A DNA stretch of 64,000 nucleotides, from contig NC_057769.1 in assembly GCF_010389155.1 (NCBI RefSeq), positions 6,262,735-6,326,734 of the forward strand, written 5' to 3'. A program made the translations under genes and the position numbers. The notes beneath the pieces were generated by a model. It did not search any database, was not told where the DNA came from, and saw nothing but the letters and a program-made list of their open reading frames with translations. Below, one piece after another: positions 1 to 9,791 of this stretch (the first letter of the stretch is position 1; each line of letters opens with the position of its first letter). Source of the stretch: Erigeron canadensis (Eukaryota; Streptophyta; Magnoliopsida; Asterales; Asteraceae).

Positions 1-75
1 AACAAGGAAGAGAATTATATTCGAAGAAGGAAACAAATTGTTGAAGAACTTATAAGCTATGCTCCAAAGTATTAG
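1..75 (+). CDS. C-terminal end of an unidentified gene cut by the window edge
   Basis: An open frame from base 1 reads 24 residues to a TAG at 73-75. It is rich in Lys, Arg and Glu (N-K-E-E-N-Y-I-R-R-R, ending A-P-K-Y). The palindrome field starts about 100 bp downstream, so this looks like the last exon of a gene lying mostly outside the window. Family is not recognisable from so few residues. A Ulp1-like protease tail, common beside FAR1-like transposon genes in plants, is only a guess. It could also be a chance open frame. Confidence 0.3.
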   Translation, partial: NKEENYIRRRKQIVEELISYAPKY

Positions 76-164
76 ATTTAATGTTTATTATTTGCTTTAG
101 AATTTTATGTAATGATAAATGATGTAATATTTTCACGAATTATGATGAAATGGGTTTAACTCTG

Positions 165-1175
165 TATGTTTAAAATCATATATGATTTTAAAAGGGTATC
201 TTTTTATGGAATTCATTTTGATGTTGACTCAATGTTCTAAACAAAATCATATATGATTTTGTATTGTTTTACCTTAACACATTTGTAAAATCATTATAGA
301 TTTCGAATATGAAAGTGTATGCTAAAAATCATTTTTGATTTTATAAATGATCTCTTTAAGGAAGCCATTTGCTTTAACTAAAATAAAATCATATATGATT
401 TTGTATATGTTTTCCCAAATGCATACGTATAATCATTGTTATGGATAATTCAAAAATGATTTTGTATAAGTATGAATAAAATCAAAAATGATTTTGTATG
501 AATAAATTAACACTATGTTTAAAATCATATATGATTTCAAACATGATTTTAAACGGTTATATTATTATGCAACTTATTTTTGGTTTTCAGCTCATGAAAT
601 ATACAAAATCATTATGATTTCTATCGTTTTCCTCTAATGTATCTGTAAAATCATTTTTGATTTTGCATAAGATTCGTAAATGATGCATAAAATCATTTAT
701 GATTTCGTATTGTTTTTTTATGAATGATATGGAAGTTACCTAAATGTCCTACACAAAATCATATATGATTTGGTATACTTGCTTCACTAATTACGACTAA
801 AATCATATATGATTTTCTATATGCTTTCCATACAGAATCATAACTTATACAAGATCAACTACTGAAAATCAAAAATGATTTTATTTATACATGCGTAATA
901 GTTATAGAAAATCATATATGATTTTGTATACTTGTTTGACTAATTACGACTAATATCATATTTGATTTTGAATACGATTAATGATATCGAACTCATTTTT
1001 TTTTGTCTTCATTTATAAATAAAATCATATATGATTTTGTATATCTTATCCCCCATTCATAAGTAAAATAATTCGTATGGATAATTCAAAAATGATTTTA
1101 TATAAGTATGAATAAAATCAAATATGATTTTGTATGGATAATTCACACTATGTTTAAAATCATATATGATTTCAA
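165..1175. repeat. Dispersed palindrome array AAAATCATATATGATTTT, left block
   Basis: About 18-20 copies of an 18-bp perfect palindrome or close variants lie 30-80 bp apart between about 172 and 1173. Clear copies are near 172, 244, 383, 522, 800, 908, 1022 and 1157. The outer AAATCA/TGATTT arms are kept while the central four bases vary (ATAT, TTTT, AAAA, ATTT). The same motif recurs at 2510-4340, 5083-5103, 5745-5760, 6160-6400 and 7330-7830, then stops. Spacers are AT-rich and not obviously repeated. Function is unknown. Confidence 0.9.
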
Positions 1176-1552
1176 ACGGTTAAATTTTTAGAATGTAACT
1201 TTCTCCTCGAGTTTTACTTTGTAGCCGGCTAACCCTACGACTTCAAACCCTAAACCCTAAGCGTACCGTATGCACCTGTCCCCCTCTTGTAGGCTTTAGC
1301 ATTTTAGGGTTGAGCATTTAGGGTTTTAGAATGCACCCGTCGCCTACTAGTTTAAATCATTTTTTATTTTCATTACTTATATTTTTTATAATTAAAGATT
1401 ATTTTAGTATTTTTGATATATTTTATTTTTTAGGAAAACTACAAAAATGATACAATCCAAAAAGATAAAGAAAATATAAAAAAGGAAATTACACACACAC
1501 ACACATATACGCACATATCTAAATTTATTTTAACAAATTTGATTTTTATGAA

Positions 1553-2687
1553 ATGTTAGATCGGTTAAGTTGCTTACCTAATTCTTTAATTACTGATCAA
1601 ATTCTATCTCGTTTGGATAAAACTAAATTCTCAATTCGAACAGGTACTCTTTCTAAAAGATGGGAACACCTTTGGAAATCTGTTCCTTGTCTTTTTCTTG
1701 ATGATTTTACATTTTATACTTCTCCTATTCATGGTTTTGATGTTTTTGAAGTTTGTGATAAACCGTTTTTAAGTTTTTATGTTGCTATTGATAAAACCCT
1801 AAATCAATATGAGTTGGGAATTATAAATAAGTTTGAATTAGATGCTAATTTTGATAATTGATTTGTCTCTTATATCAATAGTTGGATAGAGTTTGTTGTT
1901 AGTAAAAATGTTAAAGAATTCAAAATTATCTGAGATATGTGGAAGATGAAGATCAGTTCTCAATCGTTGTTCAATCATTTTATTTGAATTCACATTTCAC
2001 AAATATTGAATTAGGTTTCTGTCTTCTTCATCCGACTGTTTCTATAAGATGGAGCAACCTTAGGCATTTAACTATAGAAAATTCAGAATTAGATGAAAAT
2101 TTGATTGCTAATATTATGTTTGGAAGCCCTTTGTTAAACAGTTTGACGTTACGTTCTTGTATTGGTGAATTGCTTGATATTAGCTGCACTAGTGTTAAGA
2201 AATTGGTTTTAGATGGCTATATTGTTGAAGACGATCGATCGTATCTTACTATCAATGCTCCTTTTATATCATCATTAAAAATAATTGGTAGTTTGTGGAT
2301 CTCAAATATATTGTTACAAGATGTATCTTGTATACTCGAAGCGGAATTAGGTTATGTTTTGCCACGTTTTTTTTCCGATGGCTCGCAAGCATGATAAAGA
2401 AGAGTTGCTTAAAATGCTTCTAATAAAACTACAACATGTGAAACATGTCAGAATAAGTGTTTCTTGTTATGCGGTACGTGTTTGTATCTGTTTTCTTTGT
2501 TATATGTATTTTTAGAAATCAAATTTGATTTGTTTAAAATGACCAAAATCTGCAGGCTCTGTCTCGTTTGGAAGTCAAAGGATTTGTTTTGCCATCAAAT
2601 TTGATTGGTGTAGATGTTTCTTCACCTAATTACATTCATAATGAATTATCTGATAACGAGTTAGTTGAACATATAGATTTTCACTGA
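1553..2687 (+). pseudogene. F-box/LRR (FBD-type) protein pseudogene
   Basis: The N-terminus is a plant F-box (D-R-L-S-C-L-P, then I-L-S-R-L, then T-L-S-K-R-W) followed by the usual FBD/LRR pattern (N-L-R-H-L-T-I, P-L-L-N-S-L-T-L). Such proteins are SCF E3 ligase substrate adaptors. The frame is broken three ways: an in-frame TGA at 1859, where TGG (Trp) would fit; a shift near 1924 into the frame that continues to 2394; and a shift at the T8 run near 2367. A short intron (about 2476-2554, GT...AG) precedes a last exon ending TGA at 2685-2687. The intron carries one copy of the regional palindrome near 2514. Most likely a dead member of a large family; sequencing error would have to occur three times to explain it otherwise. 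Confidence 0.8.
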
Positions 2688-2730
2688 ATCAGGAGGAAGA
2701 CCTTTATGAATATTTTTTATAACTGTTGTT

Positions 2731-4345
2731 TTATTTAAAGATAAATTTTTGCTCATGTTAATATTTTTTCTTATGTAGAATCTTTCAATGAAGCATGTGT
2801 TGTTAACAATGAATATCATATTTGATTTTAAACATGTTATGTTAGAAATGTATACAAAATCATATTTGTTTTTAATCGTAAGGTATAGAAAATCATATAT
2901 GATTTTAAACATACTGTGTGAAAAATATACACAGAATCATATTTGATTTTTAGAATAAAGTTTTTAATGAAATATACAAGTGGAGTCAATAAGTAGAAAC
3001 ATATAGAAAATCATATTTGATTTTATGCGTACTCTGTGAAAAAGATATAAAAATCATATTTGATTTTGAGAATAAACTATTCAATGAAATATACAAGCGA
3101 GGTCCATATGTTGAAACATATACAAAATTATATTTGATTTTATGCGTCTTTTGTGAAAAGGTATAAAAATCATATTGATTTTACGCATACTGTGTGAAAA
3201 AGGTATAAAGAACATGTTTGATTTTGAGAATAATATTAAAAAAAAAAAAAACATTTAAAAGATAGATTTTCTAAATCTATTTAAAGATAGATTGTTACTC
3301 ATCTTAATACTTTGTCTTATATAGAATCTTTCAATGAAGCATGTGTAAGAAAGGTATACAAAATCATATTTGATTTTAAGCGTATTGTGTGAGTAAGGTA
3401 TAGAAAATCATATATGATTTTAAGCATACTGTGTGAAAAACATATAATTGGATTTTACTCATACTGTGTGAAAAAAGCAAACAAAATCATATTTGATGTT
3501 GAGAATAATATTAGAAAAAAAGGAACATTTAAAAGAATTCGATAGGAAAAACATTTTATATATCATATTTGAATTTATCAAAAAAGAAAAAAAAATTAAT
3601 CATAATTGGATTTTATTTAAAGATAGATTGTTACTCATCTTAATATTTTGTCTTATGTAGAATCTTTCAATGAAGCATGTGTGAGTAAGGTGTACAAAAT
3701 CATATTTGATTTTAAGCGTATTGTGTGAGTAAGGTATAGAAAATCATATATGATTTTAAGCATACTGTAAGAAAAATACACAGAATCATATTGGATTTTA
3801 CGCATACTGTGTGAAAAAGGCATACAAAATCATATTTGATTTTGAGAATAATATTAGAAAAAAAGAAACATTTAAAAAAAGTCCATATGAAGAAACATTC
3901 TCTAAATCATATTTGAATTTATCAAAGAAGAAAACAAAATTAATCATAATTGGATTTTATTTAAAGATAGATTGTTACTCATCTTACTATTTTGTCTTAT
4001 GTCGATTCTTTCAATGAAGCATGTGTTGTTAACAATGAATATAATATTTGATTTTAAGCAGTGTAATAAAGGTATACAAAATCATATTTGATTTTAAGCG
4101 TATTGTGTGAGTAAGTTATAGAAATTCATATATGATTTTAAGCATATTGTCTGAAAAATACACAGAATCATATTTGATTTTACGCATAGTGTGCGAAAAA
4201 CGCATTCAAAATCATATTTGATTTTGAGAATAATATTAGAAAAAAAGAAACATTTAAAAGAAGTCCATATGAAAAAACATTCTCTAAATCATATTTGAAT
4301 TTATCAAAGAAGAAATCAAAATTGATCATATTTCAGAACCAAATT
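2731..4345. repeat. Higher-order tandem repeat, about 340-bp unit, built from palindromes
   Basis: A block beginning TTAAAGATAGATTGTTACTC, followed by a T-rich stretch, AATCTTTCAATGAAGCATGT and three or four AAAATCATATNTGATTTT palindromes, recurs. Its TTAAAG landmark is at about 2735, 3281, 3617 and 3961, so later copies are 336-344 bp apart and the first interval is 546 bp. Each unit ends in GAATAATATTAGAAAAAAAG and CATTTAAAAG. Any open frames here are by-products of the repeat. It lies between the F-box pseudogene and the 3' end of the FAR1-like gene. Confidence 0.85.
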
Positions 4346-4433
4346 TTAATACACAATCTCTAGACAATTGATCAACCAATTAAAACTATAATCCATGAAT
4401 ACAATATTTGTCATAAAGAAATAAAATACTTGT

Positions 4434-7400
4434 CTAATTGTTTGAAGCTCCTTCAGTATTCACTTTTTCATTGAGTTTTTGTTTCTTTTTTCCACATGTC
4501 CTGCTGTTGTGATTCGTATCTCCGCATGTAGTACACTTTCTCTTTCTTTTATTGTTTTCTTTTAGTCCTTTCTCCTTACCGCCCATTATACGGTTAACAG
4601 TTCCACATCCCTTATACACTCCAACTGGAGGGTTTTTTATTTCGTTTGAATCTGGTTTTTCAACACCCATCATTCTTGATATCACTTCATTTTTTTTCTT
4701 TGGTGGTTGGTTTGCCATATCAGCCTCAACTTCTGACTTCAACGATTTGACTTTTTCCAGAAACTCTTTAAGTTTTTCATCATCGTTCACAACAAGATGT
4801 AAGTAGTCCTCAAAAACTGAACTTGCTTCAGCAACCATCTTTTGAGTACCAACATTTCCATTGTCAAATCTGTTTCTGCTTGATCTCAAATCAGGTGGTA
4901 TGATGCCTTTTGTCCACCGCCTCATAATGTATTGTGCATGTATTTCATCTATATTATTGTTCTTCAAAACACTAAAACAATGTCGGCAAAGGAGACCTAA
5001 ACGGAGATAGTGTCTACAGGTACACATAACAGAACTATTCTCAAGGTTATGCAATACCTTCATTGACATAAAATTATTTCAGTTTTGAATCAAATTTGAT
5101 TTAAATATAACATTTATTTAATAAAATAAAAGCTTTACCTTATACTGAATCACATTTTGTCCAGTCTCTTTCACTTTCCTCTTTAACATCTCATTAATGA
5201 TATAAATTTGACACTCTTCTTCAGCAGTCATTTGGGCAACTAAACAATCATATAGACCAGCTTCTATTTCCTTCTGTATCATCTCAAAAATTGTTTTTGT
5301 GTACAGTTTTGAAGCATGCATTTCTATTTTGAGTTTTGTGTTCAATATTGGAGTCTTCTTTATTGTTTCAGCATCTAACTTTTCTTGTTTTGACCTTTGT
5401 TTCATCATTGCTGATTCAAATCCACTCATGAAACTCACCAGATTTGACGCTGATCTTGTGAAATGAGAAAAAAAAGCATTCTCGCTTTCTGACCTTGATG
5501 TTGTTCTCATCAAGCCACACATTGGAGTGTCAATGAAGTAAGCTGGTATCCACTTTGATCTGATTTGAAACATATACTTGAACCAATTGTCATTTTGTAA
5601 TGAAAAATCAATCATCAACTTCTCCCATTTTTCCTCGAAAGTTTTTGGTTCCATGTGAATATTCCAAACTATACTGTCAAACCTGCTCTTGAAGTCTCTC
5701 TCAGTTTCATCTTCTATACTTGGAGTTGCCTCTCTTATCTGTATATAATCAAAATTGATTATTCACTGAAAAAATCATAAATGAGAAAAACAGTGTATGT
5801 GCCACCTTTTTTGATTGATAACAGACGTCACCTTTGTTGGCAGTTTTTGTGTTATGTGCCACATGCACAGCCTATGCTTTGCAGTCTTAAATATATTTTT
5901 TATTCCAATCTCCATGGCTTTGTCTTGATCTGTTACCACCATTGTTGGCTCTTTCTTGAAGTTATCCATGAAACATTTTAGGAGCCATGTGTATGTTTCT
6001 TGCTTCTCATCTCTTATCAACCCAGCAGCAAAGGTTACACATTTGTTATGGTTGTCTATTCCCGTGAAAGGGACAAACATCATGTTGTACCTGTCATCAA
6101 AAACCATATTCATGTACAATCAATTTCAATTCGTAATCTGTTATTGTTTAATTTTATGTTCATAATCATATTTGATTATGTATAGAGATTATACAGAATT
6201 CTGTTTTTGTATCTGTATGTGCAAAATCATATTTGATTTTAAAAACAAATATTTAAAATCATAAATGATTTTACTCATACATTTGGGAAACCATTTAAAA
6301 TCATTTACATATATGGTGTAAAAAACCTATACAAAATGATATATCATTTTATACATATAGACAATAAAGTGATTTTAAGCATACACTATGAAAAATTTAT
6401 ATATGATTGATGTATAAATTTGCGACAAGGCAAACGAGTTCTATGCAAATAAACCTATTTAAAAACTAAAAAATATACCTGTTTGTCCGATACGTTGCAT
6501 CAAAGGACATTATGTCACTGAATTCTTCATAGTTACGCCTTGCTACATTATCGGCCCAAAAGAGTGAGTGCAATTCAGAGTTGTCAACCTTATACTCAAA
6601 TGCAAAACCAGGGATATGTTCTCTCATTTCCATCATTTTGTTAACTAAAATTTGAGCGTCACTTTCATTGATGTACACATTTAGGTCCCTCTTCCAGTTT
6701 CTGAAATCATCAACTGTCCCGTTTACATTTAACGAGCTTCCCTTCAAGTTACTGTACAGTTGATGAGCTTTTGTTGGTCCAACGTTTGAGATGGAGGCAT
6801 TGTAGACAAATAGCTGCTCTGCATATTTTAGTTGTCTATCTGTTTTGCATAGATGTCTATACTCTCGCGGAACCAATTCATGATTATGAATTGCATGGAA
6901 ATCAGCTATTATGTATGTTTCGTTCAAGTAATCCAAGTCAAATCTCACTCTAGCTTTACATCCAGTGGATTCCATGCTGCTTTTTCTAACTTGTTTTTCA
7001 TTTCTTTCTAAACTATCTATGTTAACCTTCTTTCTTTCTCCAGCTCTGTGACAAAGATAGTACTTTTGTCTTACTATTCCCGACAAATTAGTTTTCTGGC
7101 TCCCTTTTGTGATTTCAAAACCAGAATAATAAGCATACTCGTGGTACATCTTACGACATCTTTCAAGTGATCCATAGTTTCTTCCTATCACTGGTTGTCT
7201 TTTGTAATCAACTATTGGGACAAAAAACTGCGATCCGTCCGGCGTTTGGAATGTTTGAGTAACATTTGTTTTAGGTGTTTCTTTCAGCACGGGAACTGTA
7301 TTAGAATATACAGGTCAGAAATAAGTGCATTCAATGCGAAATCATATTTGATTTTACACTGATAGTCTTAGATAGAAAATTATACCTTAAAACCTAAAAC

Positions 7401-8115
7401 TTGAACAAAATCATATATGATTTTGTGTAAAATCATTTTTGATTTTCAATAGCTTATTTTGTATATGTTTTTCACAATCTACGTGTAAAATCAAATATGA
7501 TTACAGGAATAACATCACACGTAAGTAAAACGTCAATACAAAATCATATTTGATTGAACTAATAAAAGTTACAAAATAAAAATCTATAGAAAGTACATAC
7601 AAAATCATATATGATTTTACAGATACAAATAATTAATCAAATATGATTCTGAACAAAATTTTTTATCTATAACAGATAATTTACGAAATCATATTTGATT
7701 CAATACACGAAATCACACAAAGATAAACAGTTATACTGCACAAAATCAATTTTGATCCTAAACTTAAAACTACCAAACACATGTGCTTTGAAACATGAAT
7801 AATCATATTTGATTCTACTACATACTTTTAGTTAAAATCTTCATAAATAATCCTAATAAATTTTAAAAAAATTCATGATAAAATTTAAAATAAAGAAGAA
7901 AATAGATTAAAATTACCGGAAAATATATTTGAAATATCTGCATAATTTTCTACTTCCGAAATTATTTCTCTTTCATCAACTGAATTGGATGTTGATGTTG
8001 ACGGAGCTTTGGCCGGAAATCTAGTTGGATTGATTGAATCCACCGAATTCGATGAAGATGATGACGGAGCTTTCGCCGGAGATCGAGTTACAATATTAGG
8101 ATCGATCGATTCCAT
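4434..8115 (-). CDS. FAR1-related sequence protein (FRS5-like), MULE-transposase derived
   Basis: Five exons read on the minus strand: 8115-7917, 7295-6479, 6090-5832, 5738-5139, 5057-4434. Joined they give 832 residues with no stop, and every border is GT/AG. A Ser/Pro-rich head (1-66) is followed by a FAR1 zinc DNA-binding domain (about 105-210), a MULE transposase core (about 330-425) with the first catalytic Asp in F-D-A-T-Y and the second in T-D-Q-D, a SWIM zinc finger (about 635-655, C-T-C-R-H...C-R-H), and a C-terminal CX2CX4HX4C zinc knuckle (about 800-813). FAR1/FRS proteins are transposase-derived nuclear transcription factors, FHY3/FAR1 acting in phytochrome A signalling. This copy could equally be a mobile MULE transposase: its introns and flanks carry a dense palindrome that may be its binding site. 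Introns are 621, 388, 93 and 81 bp. Confidence 0.88.
6150..6410. repeat. Palindrome cluster inside FAR1-like intron 2
   Basis: Intron 2 (6091-6478) contains several AAAATCATATTTGATTTT-type copies, near 6164, 6222, 6254 and 6334. The last reads AAAATGATATATCATTTT, with the arms swapped. Exons on either side have none. Confidence 0.8.
7330..7830. repeat. Palindrome cluster inside FAR1-like intron 1
   Basis: Intron 1 (7296-7916) contains about a dozen AATCATATWTGATT-type copies, for example near 7340, 7404, 7428, 7488, 7541, 7597, 7686 and 7801. The array ends about 90 bp before the first coding exon, and no copy is seen further right in the window as part of an array. Confidence 0.8.
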
Positions 8116-8397
8116 TGAATTCGCTAAATATGTTTCCGTTGTTGTTGCCGGAGATTTCGGAGGAAATATTGATTGATTTTTTGTTATTTTGATCGGAGAA
8201 TTTTGGAAAGGTGGAAGTGTTTTTCATGAAGCAACTGAGTTTTATTTTTTTTTGGGAGAAAGAAGAAAATTATAATTTGTCAAATTACCTTTCTACCCCT
8301 CCGTGTTGTTTTTTTTTTTTTTTTAATAACAATCGTTGATCACTTTTGATCCAAGGGCTGAGATGCAGCCCTTTGGTTTCACCACTTTTTGTAGTTT

Positions 8398-8860
8398 CAC
8401 ATGAGTACATCTCTATAATTATAATGTAATTAACTATCCCATAATGTTTATGTTATATAATGATTTATGTTATGCAATGAACTCATTATTTTATTACATA
8501 AATGTATGTTACCGGTTGAACAACCAATTTCCGGTCACCATTTTGATTTTATTGAACTTTGACCAAGTTTGACCATACGTTATTACGTGGTTTTTTTAAA
8601 ATGGGTCTATACATATATCATTACATTGGGATCCACACACCACCATTTCACCCTAAAATAAAGCCTAAATTCTTACAAAATCAACCATAAAATCATAAAA
8701 TAAACCCTAAAAAATGAACTCATCTTTGATGTAATAGCCATACATAATCTTTGTTTCTTGAAATTAGAGGCATGAAATCTCATTATATCCATATTACTTC
8801 ATATTTTTATGGATTTTATAAGTTTTTTCTTCATATCCAGAGTAATCGAAGCATGTCTTC

Positions 8861-8895
<35 letters not shown>

Positions 8896-9791
8896 ATAGA
8901 GCATTCGTCTATGACCCTCTTAGTTATATTGATTACAAGATGATGACTACCACTACCCCATAGGTAAATTATGATGAGTTGGTGCACTTCATTAAGATCG
9001 AAACTAGTAATCCTTTAACTGGTCTATACTAATGTGTTGATGATTCTAGTTTGGAACACATGTTGCCATTATTGGGTCAGAAAGATGTAGCTGTTTTCTT
9101 TGATGTTATGAGGTCATGCGGTCCAGCTAATGTTTATTTTGATTATTACTACGAATTTAAGAAAATATTATGAAAAACCAAAACCAGGGGATGAGGTAGA
9201 AAAATAAAAAAACAGAGCCTGGTGAAGTTCTTCATCAAGAAACCTAAAACTTGTACAAGTACCACCTTTCACCTGCAATTTGTTATCAACAAATAAATCT
9301 CATTTTACCACTTTCATCATCAAGATAGTGAAAATCAAATAAACCTTACTTTTGGGCATCAAACGAATCTTCTGCCATAATTTATTGTTGTCCAGGATGT
9401 AAGGATATACATCTTTGCCCCACTAACTACAATACACATAATGATGGGTCTGGTTTGTTGATGAGAAAAAAGAAGCAACCATGAAAAGGATGGAGGGAAA
9501 ATAAGCAATGAAGGGAAAAGAAGAATGGAGGGAAGAAGAAGTGGAGGGAAGGTAAGAGAGAGAGAATGAGAGGGAACAACGAAGGAAAAGTGTTTATATA
9601 CTGATTTTATAAAACACTTGGCAGCTGACGTGGAATAATTAAGTCTAAACCGGCTAATATTGATTTTCAGTTGGTAACATACATTTATGTAACAAAATAA
9701 CGAGTTCATTGTATAACATAAACACTCGAGTAAATCATTTCATAACATAGACATTCGGAGATAGTTCATTATATTCTCAACCATTAATCCC
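8398..9791 (+). mobile_element. Mutator-like (MULE) element relic with about 130-bp TIRs
   Basis: The left arm (about 8401-8530) and the reverse complement of the right arm (about 9650-9791) match over about 130 bp. Shared blocks include TATAATG, AATGTTTATGTTAT, GCAATGAACTC, TTACATAAATGTATGTTACC and a GGTTGAAC/CAACTGAA border. The right end is the GGGATTA... terminus also used by the four 290-bp MITEs in this window. A degenerate transposase N-terminal segment lies inside. No target-site duplication is visible, so the ends are eroded. A long T run (about 8865-8892) interrupts the left half. Confidence 0.7.
8751..9173 (+). pseudogene. Remnant of MuDR-type transposase N-terminal (PB1-like) region
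   Basis: One frame carries Y-D-E-L-V-H-F-I-K then D-D-S-S-L-E-H-M-L-P-L, G-Q-K-D-V-A-V-F-F-D-V and a final Y-F-D-Y-Y-Y-E. This resembles the N-terminal domain preceding many plant MuDR transposases. In-frame stops occur at 8961 and near 9028, and the frame ends at about 9171. No catalytic core is present. Its place inside matching MULE inverted repeats supports the call; the protein similarity is by eye and weak. Confidence 0.45.

Noticed and set aside
165..1175. Regularly spaced palindromes resembling a CRISPR array
   Set aside because: Spacing is irregular, the repeats are palindromic and degenerate, and the surrounding genes are spliced plant genes. There are no cas genes.
1236..1262. Telomere-like AAACCCTAAACCCTAA
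   Set aside because: Only about two units. More likely a telo-box or chance sequence than an interstitial telomere array.
3811..4017. 68-codon frame in the tandem-repeat block
   Set aside because: It consists of repeat words translated and has no homologous domain.
9359..9709. 116-codon minus-strand frame
   Set aside because: It runs into the right inverted repeat of the Mutator relic and has low-complexity Ser/Pro/Leu content with no domain.
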